Positions 62,701 through 64,000 of a stretch of DNA of 64,000 nucleotides are shown here, in pieces. Within the stretch, counting starts at the first letter, position 1, and each line of letters starts with the position of its first letter. The DNA comes from CAJQHT01 sp038123275 (GTDB taxonomy: Bacteria; Pseudomonadota; Alphaproteobacteria; Rickettsiales; UBA1997): positions 112,998 through 176,997 of the forward strand of contig JAYORG010000002.1 of the NCBI GenBank assembly GCA_038123275.1, in the 5' to 3' direction. The notes under the pieces are model-generated. The model worked only from the letters and a program-made list of their open reading frames with translations, was not told the DNA's origin and made no database searches. The position numbers and the translations under genes were made by a program.

Positions 62701-63615
62701 GCAACAGCTCATAAGATATTAGGCCCAACAAGCACAGCTGTCACAACTGCTTCATCGTTAAAAGATCAAATACAAAATGCTCTAATAGAAAATGCTGTTA
62801 ATAATTTGACATCCACTGCTACACGAAGTGCACTTACGGGTGATAGCTTTGAAGAGGCGCTTAAGGACCAAGCGGAAAACATAGCTATTAGTACAGTAGC
62901 ACAAGTTGCAGCTAATAATATTGGGGCAACTTACAAAACTAGTGAGAAAACAGATTTTGATAAATTAAAACAATTAACTAGCCATGCAGTTCTTGGAGGA
63001 GCAACGGCAAAGCTTAAGGGAAGTGATGTAACAAGTGGAGCTGCTGCTGGGGTTGTTGGTGAAGTGGTGGGAGAGAGATTAAGAGATTCTGGAGTTAATA
63101 AACAAACAGGAGTACAAGTATCTGGATTAGCTGGAGCTGTTTCTTCAATAATGGTTAGTGGATCAAAAGGAGAATCTGATAAAGAAATTGCTGAAAGTAT
63201 TTATTCAGGTTCTAGTATAGGAAGTAATGCGGCAGCTAATAATGCTTATTTTGCTTTGAGACCTCTGGAAGATTCTCCTATATCAGTAGCTGCGGGTTCA
63301 AAAAATCCATTGGATGACTTGTTAAATACAGAAGCAGCTCATGAACAATTATTTTTTGAAGACGAAGAAGGAGGAAATATAGGATTCTTTAGTGATAATA
63401 AAGTAAGACCAGATAAAGATAATTTATTGGATGGTTATGTGGTAACAAAAACTGGATTTGATGATTCTTTAATGAGAGAAGCAGTAGACAATGTTAAACC
63501 TAAACCTTATAATTTATTTGGAGACATAATAAAAGGTTGTAGTAATAAATATAACTGCCAAGATTGGGCACAGGATGTAAGGAAGGAATATAATAAATTA
63601 CAAAATAATAAATAA
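56719..63615 (+). CDS. Filamentous-haemagglutinin/CdiA-like two-partner exoprotein
   Basis: A very large secreted protein (2298 residues from the ATG). A signal peptide (LKQCIHLFLILTLTLNPLLI to ANAA) is followed by a TPS haemagglutination domain with ILNQVNGTSRSHFSNVTEIF and IISNPNGVTCNGCGFIGA. Long haemagglutinin-type beta-helix repeats follow (about 350-1900). An Ala-rich DUF637-like region lies at about 1905-2100, and there is a pretoxin-like segment. The last about 110 residues form a distinct C-terminal domain with TEAAHEQLFFEDEEGG and NCQDWAQDVRKEYNKL, which looks like a permuted papain-type His/Cys pair. The start is uncertain: codons 11-60 are encoded by a 149-base palindrome, and a GTG at 56890 would start directly at the signal peptide (2241 residues). 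The FhaC/CdiB-type transporter is not in the window. Confidence 0.85.
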   Translation: MTLSQYACYKLLTLRTSTLFGAFLMFFKICFSCTSRYTARQILKNIKKSLKNCGVCKVSNLKQCIHLFLILTLTLNPLLISVANAAQNDISVDTAANSAYQATLKSSADGVDVVDITAPTVSGVSINHFNTLNNTKGLIFNNSQYDGTYNIGGFVAGNVNMNQPGSNAAAIILNQVNGTSRSHFSNVTEIFGADAKFIISNPNGVTCNGCGFIGAPKITFTTGNPTYNNGDWTGNLSINNGDVKIDSLGLLNDNSDIDYVDIIAKSVEIVGELSSNNEVNILAGRNDFDYNTGQYTKKADDNSAKPELAIDAGLLGSITSGRIRMIATQEGVGVKTLGNVTSNSDDIIITANGNIEVKNLDSAQDVKITNENSNSKITIQNGGEVKSKRDIILTSQNNILNEGTITANYNVETYALNQIQNDGTINASNNLIIKKESNSEDNIKEFINNGSLDVQNDLQINSDEITFANNPIATARDIIIKAINYNNSSLLQAGRNIILTLTGLFTNTSTSRIHGLENIHIIANAFKNYGVIDAGKNLRIKVIANDTKDANIIEDINNQIVALNRRIDVLKKEWVYENGEWILEVDTQNLITELNNKKTQLANLRSSYSSDKTASNDIVNEGLLYADNEISLYATNNALNKNTIFANSDIYIGDRSIDKKMALDLDQNANTSNINDLTHLTYSYTNSSGSLETLGDLYIELEGSFNNKRTSVKTQYSPSHFTDRWCCDYYGRDEFYDIKIQGSNTDESLVTAKNIISNTKSFINDASTITASEDINITTDLFINNAYYLETKETGFWHVYGAGSGKREVIKSYEDIKSIIQANGEINIVVDGSLTTSNSSDNPDLVAGLFNSGTIYGGQNVTIQANGADILSDGLSGVIVREVNIDLSKFTPKVDGVVLRINDGDVGDNIIPSYKFYLVSTIYEFDNDKYLSQAKFIDQAEIIIKYNSKINSCVDNGNILDLCIGIIKAEEQINSSDTQRTIYTDPKTLNDQIRSASIQNTGLSTFTNAKDSEEDRKNLYDNALEFVLLNSDLGIEFGEELTASQQEELDKPILWYVNQEVDGKMMLVAKVYTPIKTILQDTHLATAIGSLNGELNINAVDGDILLRNTVLNSSGDLIINSNQKVSLINSDKELELIVAGNTNFDDSGELCLSGSCASAGSGLGAIRTSFVTDDVAKNDAITLTSSLSYNAGTDIEISGSDVTISNNYNQAGGSIFITATSGDINNTNYQITAGDDVVLSAVNNINNIHAGDDNVNSTKIEAGDILSVQAGGDITNRGATLSGENLVYLNAVGDVNNEALINRTINGKDATKEEVEASNADNIRSTLISRGEIKSESGDVVIVADNGDINNVASDITSANQTYLEATSGDVNIVTDTLRDRTVRRWHGKKNRGMSISDTTTNVASTIDSGGELNIVSGGDTNILGSDVNVTGDFNNDAGGDLNIASVKDSDYYFTANYKRGSMGSRSSTSMTSNKITNRESNINITGDMNTDVKRDINLIASNITSTAGNINLTAKENVNIVSDQDINYVVATSKKTGTTTRKVGIDLTSSAIHVSSDIAAVLGDVNIKSGGDTSIIASNLSGGGSGNIEVGSYTDPNTLVVTTDNAAKLEIASGVDSVMKASSSAKYVSGVLNEVPIVSHALKAINVTFGTQLNVLTGNNLDSLDSVIGDVKDRFNNSSTNETLVASNISFNNNVNATSTSDLTIKGSDVTSVSGDVSLTSTVGNVTIMSASTRNTSTTNTSFKNGRDTHDRQVNRLDIVNHQLNINAGNDVVVTSANDVNIVSSNVVANNDVAVDAGNNLNLLVNQDVSTFSDKNKKKGTYWQSSATQDSVDTNVVNNQIVSNNDQSVTLDATNNILSQYEKGQEDNLSYLSNLDQNKTTKQEISKIHITQVDNSRSMTEAGMAYVATAAIIGSGGIATSIGNTTATAIGATGAVAAGVSTATAAAITSAAATAAVSAVNNHGNLGRAIKEATSKESLENIAIAAAAAGVAGATAHKILGPTSTAVTTASSLKDQIQNALIENAVNNLTSTATRSALTGDSFEEALKDQAENIAISTVAQVAANNIGATYKTSEKTDFDKLKQLTSHAVLGGATAKLKGSDVTSGAAAGVVGEVVGERLRDSGVNKQTGVQVSGLAGAVSSIMVSGSKGESDKEIAESIYSGSSIGSNAAANNAYFALRPLEDSPISVAAGSKNPLDDLLNTEAAHEQLFFEDEEGGNIGFFSDNKVRPDKDNLLDGYVVTKTGFDDSLMREAVDNVKPKPYNLFGDIIKGCSNKYNCQDWAQDVRKEYNKLQNNK
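56749..56897. mobile_element. 149-bp palindromic element inside the exoprotein reading frame
   Basis: TTACTCACCTTAC (56749-56761) is inverted as GTAAGGTGAGTAA (56885-56897). The inner arms TTTTTTGATGTTTTTTAAAA and their complement (about 56784-56808 and 56836-56860) pair almost perfectly around CTCATGTACATCTAGGTACA. Length, structure and in-frame position without stops resemble rickettsial palindromic elements. It lies just before the signal peptide and would form a very stable mRNA hairpin. Confidence 0.8.
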
Positions 63616-63617
63616 TC

Positions 63618-63803
63618 ATGTACTCAAATCAAGTAGGTTTTATAATATTGGCCGTATATATAGTATTATTTTTGATAGGATTTATTTATTTTTTAAATAG
63701 GGATATAAACATTTTTCTTAAAATAATCTTAAGTATTGTATTTATTATTTTATTTTTAGGTTTATTGATTACCTTAGCAAACGCATTAATACATGACACA
63801 TAA
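63618..63803 (+). CDS. Small two-helix membrane protein, candidate immunity protein
   Basis: A 61-residue protein made of two hydrophobic segments (about 7-27 and 33-55) separated by NRDINIF, with a short polar C-terminus NALIHDT. It begins two bases after the stop of the CdiA-like gene, the position of immunity genes in contact-dependent inhibition loci. No homology is recognised. An immunity role, probably in the inner membrane, is inferred only from position and size. Confidence 0.5.
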   Translation: MYSNQVGFIILAVYIVLFLIGFIYFLNRDINIFLKIILSIVFIILFLGLLITLANALIHDT

Positions 63804-63814
63804 ATAATTAAATT

Positions 63815-63966
63815 GGGGGTCAAGGTTCATTTTTCTAAGTACTAATAATAAAGGGGTCAAGTCTCTTGTTCCAAGTACATAAAGGGGTCAAGTCTCTTAA
63901 AGGGTCTAAAGGGGTCAAGTCTCTTGTTCCAAGTACAAATTTTACATTTGGAACAAGAACTTGACC
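63815..63966 (+). repeat. GGGGTCAAG repeat cluster with terminal hairpin
   Basis: GGGGTCAAG occurs four times (near 63815, 63853, 63884 and 63911). Three copies continue GTCTCTT, two of them to GTTCCAAGTAC. The last copy is followed by its inverted counterpart GGAACAAGAACTTGACC (63950-63966), giving a REP-like hairpin. No gene is seen between 63804 and the window end. Confidence 0.75.
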
Positions 63967-64000
63967 TACTGTGTTAAAAATCAACTAAAAACTTTATTTA

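Overview
The window is A+T-rich, gene-dense DNA from an alphaproteobacterium, most likely a member of the Rickettsiales or a close host-associated relative. The evidence is the combination of a VirB4 ATPase, an AmpG-type permease, a 1596-residue NAD-glutamate dehydrogenase, a DUF2610 protein, the alphaproteobacterial regulator TrcR (DUF1013), a rickettsial Sca-like autotransporter, and many small palindromic repeats, one of them lying inside an open reading frame. It keeps pyrC, guaA, ribD, dapB and gcvT/gcvH, so it is metabolically richer than Rickettsia itself. A Midichloria-like or Deianiraea-like lineage would fit, but that is inference. Two runs of exactly 100 N (7713-7812 and 44878-44977) are scaffold gaps, and both fall inside tandem repeats.

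Layout. 1-2647 (minus): the 5' part of virB4 and an AmpG-type permease. 2748-8003 (plus): hslV, tolB, yejB, a CNNM/CorC-type protein and a basic 11-residue-repeat protein with a gap. 8197-10598: rluC/D, trcR (minus), yaaA. 10645-10950: tRNA-Gln with its own promoter and a duplicated 3' end. 10984-14688: a four-gene envelope cassette (LemA, DUF3137, YjgN/DUF898, M48 peptidase), then an autotransporter. 17310-22830: infC, gdhB and tRNA-Leu(GAG). 22892-34614: pntAA, mgtE, DUF2610, ddl, ftsQ, a TolC-like protein, an RND pump, dapB and a quinone oxidoreductase. 34629-41054 (minus): pyrC, kup, ompH and a dnaE lacking its C-terminal third. 41304-44493: ftsA, secG, gcvT, gcvH. 44494-44989: palindromes and a 64-bp tandem array. 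44990-51063 (minus): hflK, hflC, htrA, gpsA, guaA. 51148-56375: mrp, ribD (minus), a lipoprotein, grxC, groES, groEL. 56472-63966: a filamentous-haemagglutinin/CdiA-like exoprotein and a small membrane protein, flanked by GGGGTCA-type repeats.

How it fits together. Much of the window serves the envelope: peptidoglycan precursors and division (ddl, dapB, ftsQ, ftsA, AmpG), outer-membrane upkeep (tolB, ompH), membrane proteolysis (hflKC, htrA, M48), export (RND/TolC, autotransporter, two-partner exoprotein, VirB4) and protein quality control (groESL, hslV). Many multi-subunit systems are represented by single genes whose partners are not in the window (hslU, yejAEF, pntAB/pntB, gcvP, the RND adaptor, the exoprotein's transporter), so operons are scattered.

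The most notable points are: the truncated dnaE; the in-frame 149-bp palindrome at the start of the CdiA-like gene and that protein's unusual C-terminus with a candidate immunity partner; the tRNA-Gln tail duplication that resembles an attachment site; a small palindromic insertion that rewrote the end of the RND gene; and the 64-bp array, each unit of which carries a terminator-like hairpin next to guaA. No CRISPR array, rRNA or complete transposase gene was seen.
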